From Ruminiclostridium papyrosolvens DSM 2782 (GTDB taxonomy: Bacteria; Bacillota; Clostridia; Acetivibrionales; DSM-1351): a DNA stretch of 64,000 bases. Under the pieces are notes generated by a model. The model was not told where the DNA came from and made no database searches. It worked only from the letters and a program-made list of their open reading frames with translations. Both the position numbers and the translations under genes were made by a program. Below are positions 26,244-34,337 of this stretch, piece after piece (within the stretch, counting starts at the first letter, position 1; the number at the start of each line of letters is the position of its first letter). The stretch covers positions 4,207,001-4,271,000 of the forward strand of contig NZ_CP119677.1 of the NCBI RefSeq assembly GCF_029318685.1, read 5' to 3'.

Positions 26244-27614
26244 TTACCACCCGTATTTTTCATAACCCCATTTTTTAATTGTAAGCTCCTGCTTAACCTG
26301 TATAAGACTGTTTTCTTCAACATCACCCGTTAATATAACTCCAGGCCCTACAACACTGTAAGAGCCTATCTTGCAACCGGGCATCAGAATGGCATTCACA
26401 CCTGTACGGCAGTAATCTCCAATATAAATAGCATCTCCATAGGATAAAGGAATTTCAATCCTGCCTTTTACCCTCTGACTTGGACTACCATCATCAAAAC
26501 GTAAGGTGCCACATACGGTAGCCGCACCAATATCAACATAGTTTCCCAAGGCTCCATACATTTCACAGTAATGATACAGGTAAACCTTATCCATCATTAA
26601 GCCCCCTATAAATTCAGAGCCATGATCTAGAATACATTCTGACCCGATTGATACTCCATCATAAATATGACAGTAGTTTCTTATTTTTGTATTATCCCCA
26701 ATTACAGCACTTCCGCTGATTATTGCACCATTGTCAATAACCGTATTCTCACCTGCAATAACATTACCTTCTATGACAACGTTGTCACCTATTACAGAGT
26801 TTTTTCCAAGCTCAACGAAACCTCTGACAATAGCTCTTTGAGAAATACCGGCTCCTTCTGCCAATTTATTTTCTTTCAACTTCCCCGTCCTTATTTTGAC
26901 CATTTGTTCATTTGCTGCTAACATATGCCAGGGTTTATCTATATCAAAAAAAATACCTTGGCCTTCTATTGCTTTGATTTGACCCTGCTGTACAGGTTTT
27001 ATGAGTCCGGCTTCAACGAAACGTTCTCTTGGAACTCCAACTCCGCATTTTACATTCGGGAAATAATCCGGTGCTTTTATTATTTGAGATATTATGTTAA
27101 TGTCCAAATTGAAAGCTGCAAACTGGTGTGTTATAAGGCTGCCCCTGTAATGAGCTCCTATTTCACCTATCCTATTGTCTGAAACCGTTGCTCCTATCCA
27201 ATTTTTTGCTGTTTCTGACAAGGGATACAAAAGTGCTGCGGGTTCAACTTCCCAGTAAAGTATTTCAAAATCCCTTTCGTCAATTATTGTGTCACCATAT
27301 AATACTAAAATGTTATCATTGGTACACGCATCAGCTCCCGAAGCAAGGCTGTCGGCACTACCATAATTTTCATTGACGCAAACTATATTTATATTTTCAA
27401 GAGGAGATAAGCAAGCTTCAATTTCCCTTTGGTACGAAGACAAGGTCACTACTACAATGTCTTCGCACCCCATTTGAGCCAGCTTTTGGGCATTGTATCT
27501 TATTAAAGGTATTCCTGCAATTTTTATAGTTGTCTTTGATCTTACGGTACTAAAAGGGAACATTTTGCTGCCCACTCCGGCAGCAAGAATAACTGCACTC
27601 TTTTTTAATGCCAT
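26244..27614 (-). CDS. GlmU-like bifunctional sugar-1-phosphate nucleotidyltransferase
   Basis: The 456-residue protein starts with a nucleotidyltransferase domain (about 1-230; AVILAAGVGSKMFPFSTVRSKTTIKIAG, and LVLYGDTII as the metal site). It ends with a left-handed beta-helix of hexapeptide repeats (about 265-440; GDNVVIEGNVIAGENTVIDNGAIISG). The beta-helix end (GAATVCGTLRFDDG and IYIGDYCRTGVNAILMPGCKIG) is like archaeal-type two-domain sugar-1-phosphate nucleotidyltransferases/acetyltransferases more than like housekeeping GlmU. The N-terminal motif is slightly unusual (GSKMFPFS rather than GTRMxPLT). In a cell-wall sugar salvage operon it could rebuild UDP-GlcNAc or UDP-MurNAc from recovered sugar phosphates. 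That role is inferred. Confidence 0.78.
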   Translation of the reverse strand: MALKKSAVILAAGVGSKMFPFSTVRSKTTIKIAGIPLIRYNAQKLAQMGCEDIVVVTLSSYQREIEACLSPLENINIVCVNENYGSADSLASGADACTNDNILVLYGDTIIDERDFEILYWEVEPAALLYPLSETAKNWIGATVSDNRIGEIGAHYRGSLITHQFAAFNLDINIISQIIKAPDYFPNVKCGVGVPRERFVEAGLIKPVQQGQIKAIEGQGIFFDIDKPWHMLAANEQMVKIRTGKLKENKLAEGAGISQRAIVRGFVELGKNSVIGDNVVIEGNVIAGENTVIDNGAIISGSAVIGDNTKIRNYCHIYDGVSIGSECILDHGSEFIGGLMMDKVYLYHYCEMYGALGNYVDIGAATVCGTLRFDDGSPSQRVKGRIEIPLSYGDAIYIGDYCRTGVNAILMPGCKIGSYSVVGPGVILTGDVEENSLIQVKQELTIKKWGYEKYGW

Positions 27615-27655
27615 AGCCGCCCCTCCACCTGTAACTAATTATAATTTTGACAATA

Positions 27656-27877
27656 TTACACGGTAACCTGAAAGTACAGTGCGCTTCCGAAATCCTGACT
27701 TCTGATAATTTTTTTAGTTAAATCAACAGCAGCTGCCTTTTCCATCTCGGTAACTTCAAATTCTATCTTCATTCCATTCTTTGAAATAAACTCATAATTT
27801 ACATTGTCTTCCTTATATGAAGTAAGTGCGCCAATAATTTGGTTCCCCATAAGTACGGAATTGACTACTATTCTCAT
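27656..27877 (-). CDS. Small conserved-looking protein in the salvage operon
   Basis: The gene encodes 73 residues beginning MRIVVNSVLMGNQIIGALTS. AAGGAGATATGGCA precedes the ATG and it fits the operon spacing on both sides (41 bases each), so it is likely real. The pattern of alternating hydrophobics suggests a small beta-rich fold with one helix (VTEMEKAAAVDLTKKII). There is no signal peptide, membrane segment or cysteine. I do not recognise it. Confidence 0.6.
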   Translation of the reverse strand: MRIVVNSVLMGNQIIGALTSYKEDNVNYEFISKNGMKIEFEVTEMEKAAAVDLTKKIIRSQDFGSALYFQVTV

Positions 27878-27918
27878 ATTGCCATATCTCCTTAGTATTA
27901 GTTAATGGTTGCCTTATG

Positions 27919-29037
27919 TTAATATTTAACCAGTTTAAATTTATTACGGCCATATTTGATACTTTCTAACAGTCCATGAGCATCGGGATGAACAAAACCC
28001 AGTACATTATGCTCCCTTGATGGCCCTAAGTCCTCAAGATTAATCTGAAGTTCACCCATATAGTGTGATGCATTGGAGTTACATATTGTTACTGTATACT
28101 TTGAGCGGTTAGCACAGTATATTGGTGCTGCTTCTATGCCTCTGCTGTCTGACGCCCTGATTAATTTGGCTGGTTGGTCTGTTCTTGATGTTAATTCCAT
28201 ATTCAGAATTTTATCTTTTATTGAACTACAAATATATTGATTAAAAACTACCGGAATCTCTATGGTTGAGTTTATTGCACATCTGGCCATCATTTCAAGC
28301 TCACTGTCATCTGCCATGGAATCACCAATCAATACATAGTCAAAGCCTTCTGAGAATAGCTCCTGCATGGCTATATGTGGAGGCAGATATCTATGCTTTT
28401 CAACTGTCGGAACGCCATTACCATTTTTGTGGAGATGCTTGGGCGAAAATTGCGAAGCTACAAAAGCGCCAAGGGGTATATCATAGAATTCAAATAATTC
28501 TTTAGCATCTCTTACCTCTGAAATATCTACCCCTGTGTCAGGTAGCGGATAGAAATTATAACATGCTGTTAAGCCTTCTAAGCTACCTTCCTTTTTTATA
28601 AGCTCTAACAGGTCTTTTGTTTGATTATATGTATAGGAGTCTTTTTTCCCAACTGAGGCAGCACTTATTTCAATTTTTATACCGCAGTCATTGTTTGTAA
28701 TTAAACATATCGCCGTGTCTGAAAATCCATCATCTATACGAAGTCTTTCTATACACATATCCTTCAACGGTTTTAATTTATTTAAGCTGCAGCCCAATGC
28801 CTCAAAAATTTCACGATTTATATCAGCAGTAATATGTAAACCAAGTTCATGGCAAATGCTATAAAGCTCTTTTAACTGCCGGCACTCAAATTTATTTGAA
28901 GTTTCAAAACCATGATTAGCTAAAATCAGTGAGGTGAATACCTTTTTAAATCCCAGTCTGCCTGCCTTTTTAAGGTACTTTGATATTTCTTCCATTGAGT
29001 AAAAATCGTTATATACGCTAACACCAATTTCTCTCAT
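27919..29037 (-). CDS. mupG: MupG family (DUF871) 6-phospho-N-acetylmuramidase
   Basis: This 372-residue protein begins REIGVSVYNDFYSMEEISKYL and continues with GFKKVFTSLIL, the N terminus of the MupG/DUF871 family: a TIM barrel at about 1-240 and a C-terminal cyclophilin-like beta domain. LRIDDGFSD near residue 100 and NFYPLPDTGVD near 165 are family hallmarks. MupG splits MurNAc-6-phosphate-beta-1,4-GlcNAc in the cytoplasm to MurNAc-6-P and GlcNAc. The adjoining PTS, BadF-type kinase and GH4 gene fit cell-wall disaccharide salvage. GAGAGG precedes the ATG. The assignment at family level is firm; the substrate follows from the family. Confidence 0.85.
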   Translation of the reverse strand: MREIGVSVYNDFYSMEEISKYLKKAGRLGFKKVFTSLILANHGFETSNKFECRQLKELYSICHELGLHITADINREIFEALGCSLNKLKPLKDMCIERLRIDDGFSDTAICLITNNDCGIKIEISAASVGKKDSYTYNQTKDLLELIKKEGSLEGLTACYNFYPLPDTGVDISEVRDAKELFEFYDIPLGAFVASQFSPKHLHKNGNGVPTVEKHRYLPPHIAMQELFSEGFDYVLIGDSMADDSELEMMARCAINSTIEIPVVFNQYICSSIKDKILNMELTSRTDQPAKLIRASDSRGIEAAPIYCANRSKYTVTICNSNASHYMGELQINLEDLGPSREHNVLGFVHPDAHGLLESIKYGRNKFKLVKY

Positions 29038-29056
29038 AGTAAACAGCCTCTCAATT

Positions 29057-30370
29057 TTACTCTTTCACGTAGTCCAGATAAGGTTTATGAGCAATTAACA
29101 ATTCATCAAGTATTGCCTTGGCATCTGCATATTCATTTACAAGAGGGTTTGCATTTATAGCCATAAGTGCATCATGATAGCTCCCCGAAACAGCTGCCTT
29201 GATAGTCAATTTTTCATAGGACTTCACGTAGTTTATCAGTCCTGCAATTTTTGTATGGGCTGCACCTATATGAATCGGCTCGGCACCATTTCTTCCCACA
29301 ATACAATTTGCTTCTATTACTGCATCTGAAGCTACATTTGTTATTGTTCCGTTATTCAATACGTTAATAGTATGTATTTCATTTTTGTCATTGTGTATGG
29401 CACTTATCAGTGAAATAGCTGCATCTGAATAGTATGCCCCACCCCTGCCTTCAAGCTCTTTAGGCTTTACATTTAAATTTTCATCCTTATACAGTTCAAA
29501 CAGACTCTTTTCCAGTCTTTGTACCTGCATTGCACGAGAACCGTTAGTTCTGACACTCTCTTTTTCTTCCTCAAGCATGGTCTTTGTAATGTAATAATAC
29601 CTATGATACGGGCTTGTAAGCATACCTAAACTTTTTATGAAATCAATATCCCAAACTATATCAGATATGGCTTCTACTTGTTCACGGTATTCAGGTTTAT
29701 TATATTTTTTAATTATCTCATCTAAAATACTATGTCCATCCAAGTAAACATTTGTAATATAATTCATATGATTAAGTCCCACAAAGTCCGCTTCTACTCG
29801 CTTTGAATCCACCTTCAGAAGCTTTGCAATATCCATTTTAGTGCAAAGAGGAACATTGCATAGTCCCAGTACTTTAACCTTTGAATGCGTCTTTACTGCC
29901 TCTGTTATAATTCCTGCCGGGTTTGTGAAGTTTACAAGCCATGCATTCGGTGCCAAATCCTCAATTTCCCTGCAAATATCCAAAATCACGGGAATAGTTC
30001 GCATTGCTTTTGCAAAGCCTCCCGGCCCCGTTGTCTCCTGACCAATTACATCATATTTTAATGGAATAAGCTCATCTTTTTCTCTGGCCTTTAGTCCGCC
30101 GACTCTGAATTGTGTTATAACAAAGTCTGCAGCATTTATTGCTTCTCTTCTATTCAGGGTTGCAAATACTTTTATATTAAGACCGCTCTTCTTAACCATT
30201 CTTTTGGTAAGAGCTTCAACAATTTCCAACTTTCGTCTTCCATCCTCTATATCAACAAGCCATAATTCCGACACAGGCAATTCATCTTTCCTGTTAAGAA
30301 TTCCTTCCACCAATTCGGGAGTATAGCTACTTCCGCCACCGATTACAGCTATCTTTAATGTCTTACTCAT
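29057..30370 (-). CDS. GH4 family 6-phospho-beta-glycosidase
   Basis: The 437-residue protein has the NAD-binding start KIAVIGGGSSYTPELVEGIL and the GH4 phosphate-binding/signature region QTRVGG-like (TQFRVGGLKAREKDELIPLKYDVIGQETTGPGG). The metal ligands lie in LGLCNVP (Cys) and GLNHMN (His). GH4 enzymes use NAD+ and Mn2+ to cleave 6-phospho-glycosides by an oxidation-elimination route. Length and motifs fit 6-phospho-beta-glucosidases (LicH/ChbF). In this operon it would split the phosphorylated disaccharide delivered by the PTS, for example chitobiose- or cellobiose-6-P. It overlaps the upstream kinase gene by 8 bases; GGGGAGG precedes the ATG. Confidence 0.9.
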   Translation of the reverse strand: MSKTLKIAVIGGGSSYTPELVEGILNRKDELPVSELWLVDIEDGRRKLEIVEALTKRMVKKSGLNIKVFATLNRREAINAADFVITQFRVGGLKAREKDELIPLKYDVIGQETTGPGGFAKAMRTIPVILDICREIEDLAPNAWLVNFTNPAGIITEAVKTHSKVKVLGLCNVPLCTKMDIAKLLKVDSKRVEADFVGLNHMNYITNVYLDGHSILDEIIKKYNKPEYREQVEAISDIVWDIDFIKSLGMLTSPYHRYYYITKTMLEEEKESVRTNGSRAMQVQRLEKSLFELYKDENLNVKPKELEGRGGAYYSDAAISLISAIHNDKNEIHTINVLNNGTITNVASDAVIEANCIVGRNGAEPIHIGAAHTKIAGLINYVKSYEKLTIKAAVSGSYHDALMAINANPLVNEYADAKAILDELLIAHKPYLDYVKE

Positions 30371-31298
30371 TTACTGTTCCCTCCCCTAATGCAATAATTA
30401 ATGCTCCATAAGCCGGCTCATTCAGAGGTTCACATATCTGAATACCGGGTAGGCTTTTATTCATACCAGCCTTAAATAACCGCAAATAAATATCTGACTT
30501 CAACATTAAGCTCCCTGCAAGACATAGTCTGAACTCATTGGTCTTCATTTTTTTTGCAAGAGCTTTTATCATTGCAACCAATCTTTCTATTTCTCTATAT
30601 AGAATATCCAAAGCAGCCGCATCACCTTTTTCCGCTTCTTCCTGTACAATAGGGGCTATTGCAGCAATTTTGTCTATACTGAAATCTTTATCTATATATA
30701 TTAAATCCATAAAATCTTCTGGAGACTTTATTCCATAATAATTTAGTACTCTTTCGGTTAATGATGTATTTTCAATAATTTCGTCATAAGAATCCATTAT
30801 TGCTGAAACTGCCTTTATTCCAAGCTTATAACCGCTTCCGTCATCGCTGGTCATATAACCCCAGCCCCCGGTTCTTACCTCTTTTCCTTCTGTGGAAATG
30901 CCTATGGCGATTGAACCTGTACCCGTAATTAAAAGTGCACCCTTTCTTCCGCCATTTCCGCCCATTAAAGCGATATACGCATCATTGAATACTTCAAAGT
31001 TGCAATCAAAACCACTATTTTTTAAAGCTTCTCTGTATATTACTTCATCCTGAGGTCTGTCTATACCGGCAGCGCCCATTGCCAGAGATGCATTTGCAAG
31101 CTGTTCTTTACCGAATTTTTCAGTCAGTTCAGTGTATATTGTTTTTAGAACCTGTTCTAATCCGTCTACCCCAATATTGTTATAGTTAGTTGACGGATAT
31201 TTTTTTTCAAAAAGTACATCCCCGGTCAGAGACTTTTTTACTAATACTTTGGTTTTGGTTCCTCCACCATCTATTCCTATTCCTAATTTATCAGGCAT
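30363..31298 (-). CDS. BadF/BadG-type N-acetylglucosamine kinase-like ATPase
   Basis: The protein (about 311 residues) opens with GIGIDGGGTKTKVLV, the phosphate-1 motif of the ASKHA fold. ALLITGTGSIAIGI near residue 115 and GGWGYMTSDDGSGYKLG near 140 are characteristic of BadF/NagK-type GlcNAc kinases. It should phosphorylate a sugar such as GlcNAc released by MupG or GH4. The ATG at 31298 overlaps the RDD stop; an in-frame TTG at 31304 is an alternative start. It overlaps the GH4 gene on the other side, so the three are translationally coupled. Confidence 0.85.
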   Translation of the reverse strand: MPDKLGIGIDGGGTKTKVLVKKSLTGDVLFEKKYPSTNYNNIGVDGLEQVLKTIYTELTEKFGKEQLANASLAMGAAGIDRPQDEVIYREALKNSGFDCNFEVFNDAYIALMGGNGGRKGALLITGTGSIAIGISTEGKEVRTGGWGYMTSDDGSGYKLGIKAVSAIMDSYDEIIENTSLTERVLNYYGIKSPEDFMDLIYIDKDFSIDKIAAIAPIVQEEAEKGDAAALDILYREIERLVAMIKALAKKMKTNEFRLCLAGSLMLKSDIYLRLFKAGMNKSLPGIQICEPLNEPAYGALIIALGEGTVNE

Positions 31299-31872
31299 CT
31301 GCAATCATATCCCTCTTAATTAATTTATTCTTTTCTTCCTCAATATCTTTTCCCTTTAACTTTTCTATAACAACCGTTTTAACAATATAATCATAGCCGG
31401 CCTTTGATTGATAATTTGCAAAAATGCTTAGTATAGATATAATAAATGGAACTCCCTGCAATAAATACATTAATATTATTTTTATAAAGCTTCTCACTGT
31501 CATAAGTAAATAATGAAGTATCACTCCACGATTGCCGTTTTGAGAAACTATGCGCAGCCCCATAATCAGCTTTCCGATTGTTGCTCCCTTAAAGAGTATC
31601 TGAGTAACAGTTTCATAGCCAAAATATATGAGCAATGATTGTATAAAAACCATGTTGAAGATAGCTGTTGAACTATTTACCAAGGACTGCCACTCCGGGG
31701 TATTAATCTTACTGTTTGCTTCTGCCATTGCTGCCATTACCACCGGAAAGTCAGGTAAGCCAAACAACTTATATAATAAGGTCAAGAGTACCGCCATTAT
31801 ACCCATGTCAATTATGAATGCTGTCAATCTACGTAGTCTGGAATTTGTAAATGCCTGTTTTAATGATTTCAT
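31291..31872 (-). CDS. RDD family membrane protein
   Basis: The 193-residue protein has the RDD arrangement. RRLTAFIIDMGIMAVLLTLLY near the N terminus supplies the Arg-Asp pattern, a hydrophobic segment follows (FIQSLLIYFGYETVTQI), then GATIGKLIMGLRIV and a last membrane span (SFIKIILMYLLQGV). About three to four membrane helices are seen. The function of RDD proteins is mostly unknown, and some affect ion or envelope homeostasis. Its position between the PTS permease and the kinase is unusual for a salvage operon. It overlaps the kinase start by 8 bases. There is a 136-base gap to the IIC gene. Confidence 0.72.
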   Translation of the reverse strand: MKSLKQAFTNSRLRRLTAFIIDMGIMAVLLTLLYKLFGLPDFPVVMAAMAEANSKINTPEWQSLVNSSTAIFNMVFIQSLLIYFGYETVTQILFKGATIGKLIMGLRIVSQNGNRGVILHYLLMTVRSFIKIILMYLLQGVPFIISILSIFANYQSKAGYDYIVKTVVIEKLKGKDIEEEKNKLIKRDMIADA

Positions 31873-32008
31873 ACTCTTTCCCCCATTTTTTAATTTTGTC
31901 TCTGTAATATCTGCATTCTTGCCGGGAGTACAGATATTACAAAGACACTTTGATAAAGTAATAATATATATTGGAGTATTATTATTAAGCTACAGCTGTT
32001 ACCTTCTC

Positions 32009-33331
32009 TTAAACCTGATTCTCAGAAAGATAATGCTTTTTGTCCCAAATTCTTATAAACGGAAGCCAAATTATAAAAGCTACCGCAAATAGTACTACTT
32101 GGGCAACAACACCCATAATATTTCCGCCTGTCATCAGGTAACCGCTTATAAAATATGGAGTTGTCCAAGGTATAATAACTCCCGTAGTGTACGGGAATAT
32201 ACCGATTAAAGTACCGAAATATGAAACAGTCGTTACGGCAATAGGTGCTAATATGTATGGAATCATAAGGAATGGATTTAACACAACCGGCAATCCGAAT
32301 ACAACCGGCTCATTTATGTTAAATATACCCGGAACAATTGCTAAACGACCAATCTGCTTTACCAGCTTTGATTTAGCAAATACCAGCATATAAACAACAA
32401 CTGCTAAAGTCGCGCCTGAACCACCCATCCAAACTCCATTTTCATAGAAGGAATATGTAACAATGTTCGGAAGTTTTTGTGCTCCTGCTTTAAATGCTTC
32501 AAGGTTTGCACCGGCATTTGAAATCCAGATTGGCTCCATAACTGCTGTCATAATTGAAGAACCGTGAATACCAAAAGACCAGAGTGTATGTTCAAATAAA
32601 CATGCAAATACTGTTCCTATGTAAGATGAACCGGCTAACTCTATCGGCTTCTTTAGTACGCTTTGTACAAATGTTGCTAAATCTGACCATGCTGTAAATG
32701 AAAAGCCCAATCTTACCAGCATAAAGAAAACTATTATTACAAATCCCGGTACAAGTGCGGTAAAGGAACGTGATACTGTGGGCGGAACAGATTTGGGCAT
32801 TGTTATAACAAATTTTTTCTGCAACAGAAATCTATATATTTCTGCTACGCTTAATGAAATAACTATTGCAAGAAATAAATACTCAGATGTAAATACTGAT
32901 GTTTTCCATGCTTCGACTGCTTCTTCTCCTGTGCCAAAGACACTTACAATATTAACAATAAAAAATGCTGCCACAGATAATACACCCGCAGGAATACCAT
33001 CAATTGGCTTTCCGTCAACTTCATAACTTCCCGCTAAGGAATAGGCAATACCAAAGACTGCAATAAGTGATATGATTCCAATTGTTCCATTCACTGCAAC
33101 ACCCTCAAATGCTTGCCAATTTGCGCCGAATACGGAAGCCATAAAACTTTGGTATGCATCAATAGGTAACTCTGCTAAGATTAGAAAAAGTGAGCCTATA
33201 ATGAGAAGTGGCATAGTAAACATAATTCCATCTCTCAGTGCTATGAGGTGCTTCTGATTTCCTATTTTTGCAGCAATAGGCATGAATTTTTCTTCGAAAA
33301 AACCTTGAACGTTATGTTTTTTGCTACTCAT
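32009..33331 (-). CDS. PTS EIIC, lactose/cellobiose family
   Basis: This is a 440-residue permease with about eight to ten membrane helices. It begins with the cytoplasmic stretch FFEEKFMPIAAKIGNQKHLIALRDGIMFTMPLLIIGSLFLI, diagnostic of CelB/LicC-type IIC. NEPVVFGLPVVLNPFLMIPYI near residue 345 is the conserved substrate region of this family. It imports and phosphorylates a beta-disaccharide together with IIA and IIB. AAGGAG lies upstream of the ATG at 33331 (12 bases) and of an ATG at 33340 (3 bases); the first is chosen but the choice is not firm. Confidence 0.9.
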   Translation of the reverse strand: MSSKKHNVQGFFEEKFMPIAAKIGNQKHLIALRDGIMFTMPLLIIGSLFLILAELPIDAYQSFMASVFGANWQAFEGVAVNGTIGIISLIAVFGIAYSLAGSYEVDGKPIDGIPAGVLSVAAFFIVNIVSVFGTGEEAVEAWKTSVFTSEYLFLAIVISLSVAEIYRFLLQKKFVITMPKSVPPTVSRSFTALVPGFVIIVFFMLVRLGFSFTAWSDLATFVQSVLKKPIELAGSSYIGTVFACLFEHTLWSFGIHGSSIMTAVMEPIWISNAGANLEAFKAGAQKLPNIVTYSFYENGVWMGGSGATLAVVVYMLVFAKSKLVKQIGRLAIVPGIFNINEPVVFGLPVVLNPFLMIPYILAPIAVTTVSYFGTLIGIFPYTTGVIIPWTTPYFISGYLMTGGNIMGVVAQVVLFAVAFIIWLPFIRIWDKKHYLSENQV

Positions 33332-33353
33332 TTTACACATCAACTCCTTATAT

Positions 33354-33665
33354 TTATTTTTTGTTATAAAGTGCCAGAGCATCATTAAGTACTTTTTCAC
33401 CATTCATAAGTCCATAATCAGACATATTTATTACTTCTATAACAGAAATTTTGTTGGCATATTCTGCTCGCATTCCGGATATCATGTATCTTACCTGAGG
33501 GCCTAATAACAAAATATCTGTATCACCCAGATTGTTTTTTATCTCACCCTCTGCCAAAGCCTGCATCTGTACCTCAATCCCCTTAACCTTCGCTGCTTCT
33601 TTCATTCTTTCCATAAGCATACTTGTTGACATACCTGCTGAACATACCAAAGTAATATTAACCAT
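33354..33665 (-). CDS. PTS EIIB, lactose/cellobiose family
   Basis: This small protein of 103 residues has the phospho-accepting Cys8 in NITLVCSAGMSTSML, the standard P-loop of cellobiose-type IIB. LLGPQVRYM near residue 50 is also conserved. It passes phosphate from IIA to the sugar bound by IIC. GGAGGAGG precedes the ATG, and it is separated from IIA and IIC by short gaps, so the three are made together. Confidence 0.93.
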   Translation of the reverse strand: MVNITLVCSAGMSTSMLMERMKEAAKVKGIEVQMQALAEGEIKNNLGDTDILLLGPQVRYMISGMRAEYANKISVIEVINMSDYGLMNGEKVLNDALALYNKK

Positions 33666-33691
33666 TTTTATCCTCCTCCCCTTTTGATTAT

Positions 33692-34000
33692 TTATTTTGT
33701 AAATCTCTCATACATTGTTACAATCTCTGCAGCTAAATCTTTAATTAATACGGCACTCATAAGATGATCCTGTGCATGAACCATTATCAGTGCTAATTCC
33801 ATTTTTTCGCCCTGCATTTCTTTCGTAATTAAATCTGTTTGTATACTGTGAGTGTCCCTCAAGGCTTCTTTAGCCTTTTCAAGGCTTATACGTGCTTCTT
33901 CATAGTTACCTTCTCTGGCTGAGTATATTGCTTCCATTGCACAGCTTTTTGCGTCACCGGCTCCTGCAATAATAGACATAGAAGTTTGTAATATATCCAT
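33692..34000 (-). CDS. PTS EIIA, lactose/cellobiose family
   Basis: The 102-residue helical protein contains the active-site segment VHAQDHLM with His75. The start region (SIIAGAGDAKSCAMEAI) and ARISLEKAKEAL are typical of the trimeric IIA of the lactose/cellobiose family. It accepts phosphate from HPr and passes it to IIB. AAGGAG precedes the ATG. Its IIB and IIC partners follow directly and HPr precedes it. Confidence 0.93.
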   Translation of the reverse strand: MDILQTSMSIIAGAGDAKSCAMEAIYSAREGNYEEARISLEKAKEALRDTHSIQTDLITKEMQGEKMELALIMVHAQDHLMSAVLIKDLAAEIVTMYERFTK

Positions 34001-34032
34001 AATACTACTCCTTATTTTTATATTATATTATG

Positions 34033-34299
34033 TTAACTTTCACCAAGTCCACCTAAGAATAGTTGATTAATAGTTTCAGAGGCCTCTGCTTCGTCAATCC
34101 CATCAAACTGGATAGTCAGTTCATCTCCGAACTTTCCATTTAATGTGATTGCGCCTCTTACATTTTTCAAGTCATAAAGCTTTCCTTCTTTTACTGCGTT
34201 AATTGAGCATTTGAACGCCGCCGCAGTCCTTACCAGTTTAGCTGCTGTTCTGGCATGTATACCCAGCTGATTCATAACTTTAACATTAATTGAAATCAT
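34033..34299 (-). CDS. HPr-like phosphocarrier lacking the regulatory serine
   Basis: This 88-residue HPr has the catalytic His15 in GIHARTAAK, with Thr18 replacing the usual proline. The position equivalent to Ser46, which HPr kinase phosphorylates for catabolite control, is Asn46 (DLKNVRG instead of KSIMG). It should therefore carry phosphate from EI to IIA but not take part in HPr-Ser-P/CcpA signalling. It is encoded between EI and IIA as a dedicated carrier. GGAG precedes the ATG. Confidence 0.9.
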   Translation of the reverse strand: MISINVKVMNQLGIHARTAAKLVRTAAAFKCSINAVKEGKLYDLKNVRGAITLNGKFGDELTIQFDGIDEAEASETINQLFLGGLGES

Positions 34300-34337
34300 T
34301 TTATACTCTCCTATTGTGTATTTAATTAAAATAGAAA

